A stretch of DNA of 22,913 nt from a virus. Each line of letters starts with the position of its first letter. The first letter of the stretch is position 1. The DNA lies in the IMG/VR virus record IMGVR_UViG_3300009550_000068, positions 1-22,913 of that record; one strand, given 5' to 3'. A model generated the notes under the pieces. It made no database searches, was not told the origin of the DNA, and was given only the letters and a program-made list of their open reading frames with translations. A program made the translations under genes and the position numbers. This document shows, one piece after another, positions 1 through 9,184 of the stretch.

Positions 1-1969
1 CACTATAAAGGTATGAGTTAGATTTGTTCGTAACACCTTCGAATACTTGTACATCTGTTATACCACCTTCAAAGGATGCGATAGTACCACCTGAGTCTGC
101 AGGGAAGTTATGGTTTTCATTTGTTAAGAAAGAAGTAACCGCATCGACACCATCAGTACCATCAGTACCATTACTACCATCTGCACCACCTTCTACTTTA
201 AATACTTTTATACTATCATCTAATGAATCTTTATTTACTTCAATTGTAATTGGTAGGTCAGACTTTGAAACAACCTTTCCTGCGGCAGGACTAGCACCAT
301 TATCAAATGTAATACTACCACTTAATAAACCAGAACCATCAGATACAACGCCATCAATAGAAGGAGTGGTAATTGCCCCACCACCTGCTTTAGTAATTGT
401 TATATCACTTGTTGCAACAGTTCCACTAAGATTTTGTTGGTTAATAATAAATGATATAGAACTTGGTGTTGATGTATTGTCTGAGGAATCATCAAATGCA
501 AATACTTGAGAATCTACTGTAACTTGTAATGCTTTTGCGTCTGACCCTGCGAGACCTGCAGTACCTTGTTTTGATTTAACTAAGGACATTGTTTTTGCAA
601 GTTGTGTACTTGCACTAACTGCGGTGATTATTACTGAACCACTATCGTGTCCTAATGCTGATATTGCTAGTACATTTCCATTTGTACCACTTAAAGTTGA
701 TGTTACTCCTGCACTACCTGTTCTACTATAATTATAGTTTGCGGTTTTATCTGTAACACCTTCAAATACAATCATGGAAGAACTTGCGTCAGTAAAACTA
801 ACAATTGTTCCATCTGATTGTGCAGCGAAGGTATGTGCTTCATTAGTTAAGAATGTAGTTACTGCGTCTACACCATCTGTACCATTAGAACCATCTGCTC
901 CACCCTCGACCTTAAATATTTTAATTGTATCTGTTAATCCATTTTTAGTTGCAGATATAGTTAAAGGGAAATGAGATTTTGTCCCTTCCATACCACCTGA
1001 ACTTAAGTTGTTTCCAAATACAATACTACCTGATGATATACCACTATGTTTACCACCACTATTTGTTACACTATTATTATCAAAAGCAAAACCTGTTACT
1101 GATGAACCACCTGAAGTTGTGATTGTAATATCACTTGAACCAAGAGTGGCATTTAAGTTTTGTTGATTAAATGAAAATATAATGTTTGTAGGTGTTGCTG
1201 ATGAATCACTTGAGTCATCAAATGCAAATACTTGTGATGATACACTTGCAACTAATGATTTTGCATTAGAACCATCTAATCCGGCAGAACCTTGTGCACC
1301 ATTAGCACCATCTGTACCTGCGTTTGATTTAGCAAGTGACATGGTTTTAACTAATTGTGTACTTGCGCTAACTGCAGTTATAGTAAGTGAACCACTATCA
1401 TGACCCATCGCAGTAATAGTAAATGTATCCGTGCTTTGATTAAAACTAACACCTAATGAACCCGTACCACTAAATGAATAGTTTGATGTTCTATTTGTTA
1501 TACCTTCGAATACAACTATATCTGTAGCGCCTGTACTAAAGTCTGATACCGTACCTGATGAATTAGCAGGGAATGTATGAGATTCATTAGTTAGGAATGC
1601 CGTTACTGCGTCTGTACCATCTGTTCCGTCTGAACCACCTTCTACTTTTCCTATTGTTGTTGTATCGGTTACACTATCTTTACTTACTACAAGACTTAAT
1701 GGTAAATCAGATTTACCTAAACTTAAACCACTAAACGATAAACTACCACTTTGTTGTCCTGAGCCAGATACATCAACAACACCACCTAATGAAGGTGTTG
1801 ATATACTTGCTCCACCCGCCTTTGTGATTGTAATATCACTTGTTGCGATTGTACCTGATAGATTTTGTTGACTAACTACAAAGTTAATTACATTTGGTGT
1901 AGCGGTTGTATCACTTGAATCGTCAAATGCGTATACTTGAGAGTCAACAGTAATTTGTAATGATTTTGC
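1..1969 (-). repeat. Three tandem protein-level repeats of about 240 residues
   Basis: Repeat units start at 1969, 1264 and 538 (residues 1019, 1254 and 1496), giving unit lengths of 705 bp (235 aa), 726 bp (242 aa) and a third cut by the window edge. Each begins with AK(S/A)L followed by QV(F/Y)AFDDSSD, passes through SDITIT and KVEGG(A/S)DG, then VTxFLTNExH and VFEG(V/I)T. The two complete copies continue with GHDSGS and VSASTQL. All offsets are multiples of three, which independently supports the long open frame. The copies have diverged at DNA level, so this is domain duplication rather than a recent DNA repeat. Confidence 0.9.
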
Positions 1970-4900
1970 AGTATTTGATGCCGTTGCTTCGTTAATCGCC
2001 TGTTGTACATCATCACCACTTGGGAATTGCAAAGTACCTCTAATAGTTAATGCACTCGTAGTCGGATTCCAAACAAGTCTATCACCTAATGAAAAGTTTG
2101 AACCTGAATCTACATAAAATCCTGTACTTGAGTGATTATAAGTTCCTGCGCCTGTAAACAACTTACCACCAGTCATATTGATTCCACCAATAGAACCTGT
2201 GTTTGCTATTATACCACCTTGAAGGAATACATTATCTGTTGCTAAACCAAAACCTGGCGTTGCACTACCAAATACTTTTGTACTTCCTGCCAATCCACTC
2301 AAGTCACCAAGTCTAGCTCTTAATGCAACATCATATAACCCACTACCAGTTCTTTCAACTATATCCATAAATGGAGTATCAGTATCTCGTGGATTTGCAT
2401 TCATTTTTATGTAACCACTACCATTCAGTCCTGTCGATACTAAAACTTGTCCTTCATCATATGATTGTGATGTTGACGCAAGGTCACCTACAAAGTCACC
2501 TTGTGACCCACTTCCAAATCCTCTTGTTACATAAAGTCTACCATGTACTTCATCCGCATTAGTATTATCACCATCGAGTGACGCTGAATTTACTAAAATA
2601 TATTCTGTCTGAAATCCTGTTCCATCTACTTTCTTGGCTAATAATATTTCACCTGTCGTAAATCCACTTGCGTTCTTAACAGACATAGTAGTATCATTTG
2701 CGGTGATATTTGAACCTGTTAGTGTTGTTGCGTTAGTAACCCATAATTGACCACCAACTGCGTTTACTGATTCTTTTTCAAATGTCGTTGTTCTTAGTGT
2801 ACCTCTAATTCTTACATTTTCAAACTCTGCAGTACCATTACCTTCAGATGATATTTTCCAACCTCTTAGTCCACTTGCAAAGTCTCTTGTTTGTAAAATA
2901 CCTGCAGGTCTCATTAATAAGTTTCCACCCTCAATAGTGTTAGGTGTTATTTCCCAACCACCAATTGATGCGGATTTGAATGAAGCGAATCCATCTGCGT
3001 CAATAGATGATGACGCATTTTGTTTTGTAGAGGCACTTCCACCAATGTTTGCAGGAGTACGAATGTTATTTGCGGTTACTGCACCTAATATAGTTACACC
3101 ATCTGTAATTGTACCACCTGATAGTAATACTCTTGATGCGGTTATATCACCTGCAGCTTTTAATCTTAGTGCATTATCAGATGACCTTATTTCATCTGAA
3201 ACTATATCAAACCCTGCAATAGATGCGGATGCGAATCTTGCAAAACCATCAGAGTCTATTGAAGATGATGCGTTTGTTTTTGTTGCAGGTGAACCATTTA
3301 TGATTGCAGGAGTTCTAATTTGATTTACTGTAAGAGATGATTTAATGGTTGCATTTGTACCAATCACCAATTGATTTGAAATAGGGTCTAAGTGAAAGTC
3401 AGATGAACTAATTTCAATCTTACCACCAGAACCACTCATGAATTGACTGCCTGGCGTTCCTATAAAAAACTTATTTGCTTTTATATCTAATTCACCACTA
3501 CCTGATGTTGTAAATTTAAGATGGCTTTCATCATTCTCACCAACAAATTCAAAACCAACACCTTCCATTTGGTCAACACCAACTAAAAGATTTCCACTAC
3601 CAGAATATATTATAAATCCACCTGGCCCTTTTCCTTCGGATGCGGATGTAAATCCTTCATATCCAACTGACCTTAAGAATCCACTACTTGCACCACCTAT
3701 TTCAATACCACTACCCAATGCGTTTGATATGAAAATAGAGCCCGTTATTAAAGAACCTTTACCACCTATAAAAGTAGGTGAACCTGGAAAAACAATATCC
3801 TCTATTAATACAAATGTTTGGGATGGTTCGTTTTTACTATTTAAAAATTCTATCTTAATTGTTTTTGGGTCACCAATATGTTTAGATGGTATTGGTACTG
3901 TATATGTAAATGCTACAACTGAATCATTAAAAAGATTTGTTGATATAGTTTCAAACTCTGTACCCAATCCTTTTGATTTTACAGATGTTCTTAATTGGTG
4001 TACTTCACCTGATATTGGTTGAGTATTTGTAATAGTAAATGTTGCTGCGGTTTGTAAGTTTGCAGTTGTCCCTTGTGATGCCGATGAAAAGAATTCTACT
4101 TCAGTTGGGATTGTATCACTATCTGTAAATCTATAAACATGATTTGAACTTCCTGTTATCTCATCTTTGATTTGTAATATATTACTACTTGATACGCTTA
4201 ATATTGAAGATGTAAATTCTGTTGGTTGGGTTACATTTGTTTGTCTTGGAAAAACAGTTTGACTTGATAGGTCGAATCTTATTTCACCACCAATCATTTC
4301 AGAGGTAAATGCATTACCACTTGTTTTAGTAATTATCACATCATCACCGAAACTTGATTTTTGATACTTAGTGTTGAATGATGAAGTTACTTTTGTTAGT
4401 GTTGACTTTCTTCCTTGTCCTAAATCGTCACCTTCACTATCTAATTGAAATGACGCAAATGGTCTTAAACTTGATGATACTTGTGCAGTTGGTAAAGTTT
4501 TTTCATCAAATATAATTTCTGATGATGTTTTTTCATTTACTCTTACAGGTATTCTTCGTGTCCATATTACATCTTGATTTGTAGTACTCTTACCTTTTAC
4601 AATTATTTTAGCTTCACCTGGCGCAGTATTTTCACTTTGGATTGCTCTACCCGAATATACCCAAATAGCTACTAACCTACCACCATCTTTACTTAAAAAG
4701 TTTGGTATTTCATGATATATGGGGTTTCCTAACGCATCTTCAATTTCAATCTCAATTTCAGAATTCCTTCTAAGTAAAGAAGAACCCAATACTCGGATTG
4801 TATTTTTACCTGTTCCTAAATAAGAAGGAATGTCCGTAATATTAAAATATGTTGAGTTAGGGTCAGTATCTTCTATAACAAATGTCGCAGATGGAAGTGG

Positions 4901-5023
4901 GGGTCGTCCAGTCGGTGCTGTGCCCAAAGTATCATCAGTCCCACCCCTATCTGTTGTTTTTGGTGTGGGTGCGAACTTCCTATTTAGATTTTTCTTACCT
5001 CTTCGTCTGAATGGTATTGCCAT
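1..5023 (-). CDS. Giant tail-fibre / tail-tip protein with tandem repeats (3' end outside window)
   Basis: The reading frame opens at ATG 5023-5021 and I read no stop down to the left edge, giving at least 1674 codons; the C-terminus is missing. A GGAG Shine-Dalgarno at 5031-5034 lies 7 bases before the ATG, and the preceding gene stops 19 bases upstream. The protein is rich in Ser, Thr, Gly and Asn with almost no Cys, typical of phage fibres. Residues 569-573 and 654-658 (IRTPA) mark two related 85-residue units. Around residues 940-1015 there is a tail-tip-like stretch containing GSIGGINMTGGK and SLGDRLVW, of a kind I associate with phage tail-tip/host-specificity proteins. From residue 1019 onward there are three copies of a unit of 235-242 residues, the last one cut by the window edge. 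Short collagen-like Gly-X-X runs such as GADGSNGTDG lie inside the repeats. Likely role: the distal tail structure that contacts the host. The fibre assignment is good; the exact position in the tail is inferred. Confidence 0.85.
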   Translation of the reverse strand, partial: MAIPFRRRGKKNLNRKFAPTPKTTDRGGTDDTLGTAPTGRPPLPSATFVIEDTDPNSTYFNITDIPSYLGTGKNTIRVLGSSLLRRNSEIEIEIEDALGNPIYHEIPNFLSKDGGRLVAIWVYSGRAIQSENTAPGEAKIIVKGKSTTNQDVIWTRRIPVRVNEKTSSEIIFDEKTLPTAQVSSSLRPFASFQLDSEGDDLGQGRKSTLTKVTSSFNTKYQKSSFGDDVIITKTSGNAFTSEMIGGEIRFDLSSQTVFPRQTNVTQPTEFTSSILSVSSSNILQIKDEITGSSNHVYRFTDSDTIPTEVEFFSSASQGTTANLQTAATFTITNTQPISGEVHQLRTSVKSKGLGTEFETISTNLFNDSVVAFTYTVPIPSKHIGDPKTIKIEFLNSKNEPSQTFVLIEDIVFPGSPTFIGGKGSLITGSIFISNALGSGIEIGGASSGFLRSVGYEGFTSASEGKGPGGFIIYSGSGNLLVGVDQMEGVGFEFVGENDESHLKFTTSGSGELDIKANKFFIGTPGSQFMSGSGGKIEISSSDFHLDPISNQLVIGTNATIKSSLTVNQIRTPAIINGSPATKTNASSSIDSDGFARFASASIAGFDIVSDEIRSSDNALRLKAAGDITASRVLLSGGTITDGVTILGAVTANNIRTPANIGGSASTKQNASSSIDADGFASFKSASIGGWEITPNTIEGGNLLMRPAGILQTRDFASGLRGWKISSEGNGTAEFENVRIRGTLRTTTFEKESVNAVGGQLWVTNATTLTGSNITANDTTMSVKNASGFTTGEILLAKKVDGTGFQTEYILVNSASLDGDNTNADEVHGRLYVTRGFGSGSQGDFVGDLASTSQSYDEGQVLVSTGLNGSGYIKMNANPRDTDTPFMDIVERTGSGLYDVALRARLGDLSGLAGSTKVFGSATPGFGLATDNVFLQGGIIANTGSIGGINMTGGKLFTGAGTYNHSSTGFYVDSGSNFSLGDRLVWNPTTSALTIRGTLQFPSGDDVQQAINEATASNTAKSLQITVDSQVYAFDDSSDTTATPNVINFVVSQQNLSGTIATSDITITKAGGASISTPSLGGVVDVSGSGQQSGSLSFSGLSLGKSDLPLSLVVSKDSVTDTTTIGKVEGGSDGTDGTDAVTAFLTNESHTFPANSSGTVSDFSTGATDIVVFEGITNRTSNYSFSGTGSLGVSFNQSTDTFTITAMGHDSGSLTITAVSASTQLVKTMSLAKSNAGTDGANGAQGSAGLDGSNAKSLVASVSSQVFAFDDSSDSSATPTNIIFSFNQQNLNATLGSSDITITTSGGSSVTGFAFDNNSVTNSGGKHSGISSGSIVFGNNLSSGGMEGTKSHFPLTISATKNGLTDTIKIFKVEGGADGSNGTDGVDAVTTFLTNEAHTFAAQSDGTIVSFTDASSSMIVFEGVTDKTANYNYSRTGSAGVTSTLSGTNGNVLAISALGHDSGSVIITAVSASTQLAKTMSLVKSKQGTAGLAGSDAKALQVTVDSQVFAFDDSSDNTSTPSSISFIINQQNLSGTVATSDITITKAGGGAITTPSIDGVVSDGSGLLSGSITFDNGASPAAGKVVSKSDLPITIEVNKDSLDDSIKVFKVEGGADGSNGTDGTDGVDAVTSFLTNENHNFPADSGGTIASFEGGITDVQVFEGVTNKSNSYLYS
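2950..3328 (-). repeat. Pair of 85-residue repeat units in the giant fibre gene
   Basis: Two copies of a unit starting (N/I)xIRTPA, followed by ASSSID(S/A)DGFA and SASI(A/G)G, lie 255 bp apart (about 3328-3215 and about 3073-2950). The pattern resembles the repeated beta units of phage fibre shafts. The spacing is measured directly from the sequence; the structural reading is inferred. Confidence 0.7.
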
Positions 5024-5030
5024 TTATACT

Positions 5031-5034
5031 CTCC
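5031..5034 (-). promoter_or_regulatory. Ribosome binding site of the giant fibre gene
   Basis: GGAG on the minus strand, 7 bases before ATG 5023-5021 and inside the 19-base gap after the recombination gene. It fixes the start of the long open frame. Confidence 0.65.
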
Positions 5035-5042
5035 ATATATAA

Positions 5043-8000
5043 CTATAAATATGAAACTTTTGAGAACCCACGAACTTTACTGATATCTATTATTTGGTCT
5101 ACCATGTCTCTTGTTTTATCAATGTGAGATATTGTAACAATAAAATCAAATTGTGTTTTAAGGTAATCAAATAATAAATATAGAGAATTAAAGTTATCAG
5201 TATCAAGTGAACCAAATCCCTCATCAATAGCTATAAAGTTTGGTCTTGGTAAATTTGATACATTTATTAGTGCGGTTCTTATTGCGATTGATGATATAAA
5301 CTTTTCCATACCACTTGTTAATTCAAGAGGCCAGTATTCATCAGTTCCATATGCAATATAAGAATTAATATTTTTCCCATCAGTATTTAATAATACTTGG
5401 AAATCTACTATTGGTGATAATATGTTATTTATTTCAATTTCTAATTTTGGTAATACTTCGGATATTAATTGATATGGTATTCCATCTCTTCTAACACATT
5501 TTAAGTAGTATTCATACCCATCGTATTTAATTTCCATATCGCGAAGTTTTTCGATTGATTCGTTAACTTGTTGTATAGATTTTTCTGCTAATTTAATATC
5601 AGAGTTAATCGACATCACCTCTTCGTTAACCTCAGATATTTTGTCTTTTAAAGTTTCTCGTGTGTCTTTAAAAGAATTTATTCTTTCATTGACCAGCTTG
5701 TTGTGCTCAACTGCTTGTTGTTGCTCATCTGCTTTTTTGATTAGTTCACTTAACGAGTTAATCTCTGATTTATATCCATCTACTAACTTGATACATTCAT
5801 CATAAATCTTAGTCGCATCTAACCATTCTTTATCTAATAGACGAGAATCATCTGTTAAGGTTTCATAATCTTGTAATTCATTCTTAACATCATATTGTGA
5901 CCTTTCGTCTAATATCTTAATCTTTTCTTTAATTAGTTTTTCAAACTTAGTATTTTGACTTTTGATATCTTTTTGTAATTGTTCTGTTTGCTTTACAATT
6001 GGTGTATTTTTATTCTGTACACAATGGTCACAATTATCATCAAAGGTTAATTGACCGATTCCATCTAATGTAGACCTCATATGCTTTAGGTCTAATTCAA
6101 TAGTCTGAGATTCTTGTTCTAATTTATTATACTTTGTATCTAATCTATTGTACTTAGTATTTTTCTTTTTAAGTTCTTTGATGTTTAACTTAGATAGTTT
6201 AGATTCGATATCTTTTTGTTTCACTTCAATATCATTGATTTGTAATTTATTAAAATCACATTCTGAGTTTTGATTATCAAAAAGAACTTTAACTTCATTT
6301 AACTTAGATTGTAAAGTTTCTTTATCACCGATATCTTCTACTGGTTTTAAAGTTCTTACTTCATACTCCATTTTCATAATAGTATTATCTAACTTTAAAT
6401 CAAGTTCATCTTTTCTTTCTTGTAATTCATCTAAAGAACCTGTGATTGATGTTAACGATTGTTCTGCTTCAATCAGTTGACTTGGGAAGTCTTCTTTTTT
6501 ATATTCTCTAAGTAATGTGTTTAGCTCTCTAATCTCTTCACTTGCTATCGCCCATAAATCTTCAAATATATCCATATCTAAAAATTGTGCTAATAGTTCT
6601 TTTCTTTCCTTTTGAGATTTTTCTATAAACCCACTACTATTAGATTGTGTTGACATCGCAGTTAAAACAAAGTCTTCATATGTTCCAATATATTCACGAA
6701 TACTTGCATTGGTTTCTCTTCTTTGTTCACCATTTAATGATTCTTTTTGACCATCAACCATACGATAGAAATCAACATCAACTTTTACAGTTCCTCTCTT
6801 TGGACTTTTCTTTGCTTTTCTTTCTATAAAGTAAGGAGTGTTGTTTAGTTCAAATTCAAACTTACAATCAAAGTTCATTTTAGAGTAGTTCATTACATCT
6901 TCTGCTCTGATTGTTCTTGAACATTTATCAAACATACAAAATGATAGTGCGTCCCATAGAGTTGATTTACCACTTGCATTTGGTGCGAAGATTCCATATG
7001 CACCTTTCATATTTGTAAAGTCAATTACATTGTTTGTTCCATATGAAAACATATTAGAAAACTCAAATCGTTTTGGAATCCATGTAGAGTTAGACAAAAT
7101 GGTATGTTTTCCGAGTTTATCATTAATGTCGTTGTTTATATTTGTAACAACCTCAAGTTGGTCTTTTGTAAGATGTTCAGTTTCTTCTAAATAATCTTGT
7201 ATTAGTTTATTTTGAAATCCTGTATCTCTTACATTTTGTAATATAATAGATTGGTGTTCTATATCTCTTTTACGAGTAAGTACTTTTTGAACAGTAAGTT
7301 CTTGAACATCTTTTCCTTTTTTTATCTTTGCAATTAATTTATTTAATTGTGATGTTTTTGTATCCTTTACTCTTATTCTAATTCTTGGCTTATTTGGTAT
7401 TGGATTGTCAGATATTATTTTACCATTTTCAATATCAATAGTAACATATCCATAATCATTATGAACAGGAACAAACTTACTTTTAAGTGTGTTCATGTCC
7501 CAAACTAAAATACCATGAATAGGATATTTAGCTTCACCATGATTTTGAACTATAAGAGAACCTGAATATTTTATGTGAGGTTGTTTCATCACCTCATTAT
7601 TAGGTTTATGAATATCACCTAACAATGCTAAATCATATCCATCAAAGTGAGATACTTTAACATTTTTATTTTGGATAATAAATCCATGCTCTGTTTCTAT
7701 ATTATCTACTGGTCCATGAAATACTGCAATCCTACCATTGTTTTCTTTAAATCCTTTTGCGGATGGAAATCCTTCTGATTTGTCCCAAATAGATTTATGT
7801 ACAAATGTATAACCACCGATTCCATATCCACCCGTATCTTTCAGATAGTATATATTCTCATGGTCCAATGCTGATATGATTGGACTCAATGCGTCAAGTC
7901 TTGATGTATTGTTTAGATTTGCGTCATGATTACCAGGTATTACAATAGTTGGTAATAGGTCTGCTAACTTACAGAAAAACTCTTGTGTTAGGTCAACCAC

Positions 8001-8213
8001 CTCAGGTGACATATCTGTCTTTGCGTGTACAATATCACCTGCAATATAAATAATATCGTTTTTACCCATAGTAGATAATATGTGCCCATACAATTGTGAG
8101 AACACTTGACGATACTCTTTATGTCTTTTTAGATTTCTAATATGGACATCGGCGATATGATATATCTTGTCTATTTTTTCGATACCGATATCGATGTACT
8201 TTATTTTTCTCAT
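5043..8213 (-). CDS. Fused Mre11/SbcD nuclease and Rad50/SbcC ATPase (T4 gp47-gp46 fusion)
   Basis: This 1056-aa polypeptide carries both halves of the phage recombination exonuclease complex, which resects DNA ends for recombination-dependent replication. The N-terminal calcineurin-like phosphoesterase shows the metal motifs in order: DVH at 22-24, GD at 59-60, GNHD at 94-97, H166, and GDIHKP at 199-204 (the usual last motif is GHxH). The ABC-type ATPase starts near residue 378: Walker A GIFAPNASGKST 407-418, a long Lys/Glu-rich coiled coil, the zinc-hook CDHC at 728-731, signature LTSGMEKF 965-972, Walker B IAIDEGFGSLD with DE at 997-998, and the switch His at about 1030. In T4 these are two genes (gp47, 339 aa, and gp46, 560 aa) in the same order, and no stop or restart separates them here. 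The start overlaps the primase stop as ATGA (8213-8210), suggesting coupled translation. All catalytic elements look intact. Confidence 0.95.
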   Translation of the reverse strand: MRKIKYIDIGIEKIDKIYHIADVHIRNLKRHKEYRQVFSQLYGHILSTMGKNDIIYIAGDIVHAKTDMSPEVVDLTQEFFCKLADLLPTIVIPGNHDANLNNTSRLDALSPIISALDHENIYYLKDTGGYGIGGYTFVHKSIWDKSEGFPSAKGFKENNGRIAVFHGPVDNIETEHGFIIQNKNVKVSHFDGYDLALLGDIHKPNNEVMKQPHIKYSGSLIVQNHGEAKYPIHGILVWDMNTLKSKFVPVHNDYGYVTIDIENGKIISDNPIPNKPRIRIRVKDTKTSQLNKLIAKIKKGKDVQELTVQKVLTRKRDIEHQSIILQNVRDTGFQNKLIQDYLEETEHLTKDQLEVVTNINNDINDKLGKHTILSNSTWIPKRFEFSNMFSYGTNNVIDFTNMKGAYGIFAPNASGKSTLWDALSFCMFDKCSRTIRAEDVMNYSKMNFDCKFEFELNNTPYFIERKAKKSPKRGTVKVDVDFYRMVDGQKESLNGEQRRETNASIREYIGTYEDFVLTAMSTQSNSSGFIEKSQKERKELLAQFLDMDIFEDLWAIASEEIRELNTLLREYKKEDFPSQLIEAEQSLTSITGSLDELQERKDELDLKLDNTIMKMEYEVRTLKPVEDIGDKETLQSKLNEVKVLFDNQNSECDFNKLQINDIEVKQKDIESKLSKLNIKELKKKNTKYNRLDTKYNKLEQESQTIELDLKHMRSTLDGIGQLTFDDNCDHCVQNKNTPIVKQTEQLQKDIKSQNTKFEKLIKEKIKILDERSQYDVKNELQDYETLTDDSRLLDKEWLDATKIYDECIKLVDGYKSEINSLSELIKKADEQQQAVEHNKLVNERINSFKDTRETLKDKISEVNEEVMSINSDIKLAEKSIQQVNESIEKLRDMEIKYDGYEYYLKCVRRDGIPYQLISEVLPKLEIEINNILSPIVDFQVLLNTDGKNINSYIAYGTDEYWPLELTSGMEKFISSIAIRTALINVSNLPRPNFIAIDEGFGSLDTDNFNSLYLLFDYLKTQFDFIVTISHIDKTRDMVDQIIDISKVRGFSKVSYL

Positions 8214-9145
8214 ACATTAAATAACTGATACTCCATTAGCTTTCTCAAGTCTAATGTTGGGGTATCATAGATTTTTTGGTTTATAGTTTCATATCCCATT
8301 TCAGATGGGTCTTCATCACCCAAATCAACCAAATGCGTATCTATCCCATATGACATAAACTTCTTAGAAAGTCCTATGGCATTAGATATCGCATCAGAAT
8401 CTAAACAAATATACAACTTTTTTACTTTATTTGCAACTATTTTCTTTTCTAATTCTGATTGTATTGATTTTCCGAATAATGGTATTGCATTCCTACGAAT
8501 AGCTATTGCGTCAAATGCTCCTTCACATAAAACCAACGGAATATCCCAATTCACTAAAAGGTCGAACCCTACAATGTTTTTTGATACCTTTGGATTTTTA
8601 TGTTTAAATTTACTTTGGTAAAACGACCTACCTACAAAAAAGTTTAATCGTCCTCTTTCATCGTATGATGGTATAATTATCTTATCTTCATATTCTCCTG
8701 TTTCACAATATCCTATATTATATTTAACAATATCCTCGGGCCTTACACCTCTTTTTAACAAATAATTTAATGCGTGTTTATACTTAAATGATTTTGACTT
8801 TTTGTAAAGTGGTTTAAACTCCTTTGGAAGTTCTACTATTTCACTTTTATTATTATCTTGAAAATCTAAATTGTATCTGTTTATTCTACTGAATATACTA
8901 TTGTACTCATCCCATGTTTGTTTAGATACACGAAGTTTCTTAAAAAGAGTTTTAATAGTTCTACCCTTTTCATCCGATATCCAACAATGCCATGGATTCC
9001 TTCCATCAGAAGTAATTCTAATGTTTACTTCTAACTTAGGTTTATAGTGGTCTACAAAAGGTGAGTAAAACGCATAGTTGTCACCAGATGTTCTCTTGGA
9101 TTTACCAAGAATAGACTCTAATAATTCAAGTAGTCTTTCTTCCAT
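8210..9145 (-). CDS. DNA primase, DnaG/TOPRIM type, without zinc-binding cysteines
   Basis: This 311-aa protein should make RNA primers for lagging-strand synthesis. The TOPRIM core is clear: VLCEGAFDAIAI gives the catalytic Glu, LYICLDSD the DxD, and GDEDPSEMG follows. Upstream, a segment around residues 130-195 with RGVRPEDIVKYNIG and IIIPSYDERGRLNFFVGR matches the region before TOPRIM in DnaG-like primases. The N-terminus (about residues 20-75, including YSPF and PWHCWISDEKG) has the layout of a CHC2-type zinc ribbon but only one Cys remains. The protein is short compared with bacterial DnaG (about 580 aa) and close to T4 gp61 (342 aa). Its TGA stop overlaps the next start by four bases. 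A weak Shine-Dalgarno precedes it in a 39-bp gap. No helicase gene is present in the window. Confidence 0.9.
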   Translation of the reverse strand: MEERLLELLESILGKSKRTSGDNYAFYSPFVDHYKPKLEVNIRITSDGRNPWHCWISDEKGRTIKTLFKKLRVSKQTWDEYNSIFSRINRYNLDFQDNNKSEIVELPKEFKPLYKKSKSFKYKHALNYLLKRGVRPEDIVKYNIGYCETGEYEDKIIIPSYDERGRLNFFVGRSFYQSKFKHKNPKVSKNIVGFDLLVNWDIPLVLCEGAFDAIAIRRNAIPLFGKSIQSELEKKIVANKVKKLYICLDSDAISNAIGLSKKFMSYGIDTHLVDLGDEDPSEMGYETINQKIYDTPTLDLRKLMEYQLFNV

Positions 9146-9184
9146 TTAGTATAAAGTTACCTTAATATACAAAAAATAATTCAA

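Noticed and set aside
1-1969. CRISPR-like or DNA-level tandem repeat
   Set aside because: The periodicity (about 700 bp) is at protein level, copies are diverged in DNA and there are no short identical repeats with spacers.
24-4022. Open frames on the plus strand (for example 24-509, 2937-3323, 3729-4022)
   Set aside because: They lie antisense to one continuous minus-strand frame whose internal repeats are in phase. Their translations are low-complexity Pro/Ser/Val-rich sequence expected from the complement of Ser/Thr/Gly-rich coding DNA, and they lack ribosome binding sites.
5021-5028. TATAAATG on the minus strand at the fibre gene start as a late promoter
   Set aside because: It overlaps the start codon itself, leaving no room for a leader with the GGAG ribosome binding site.
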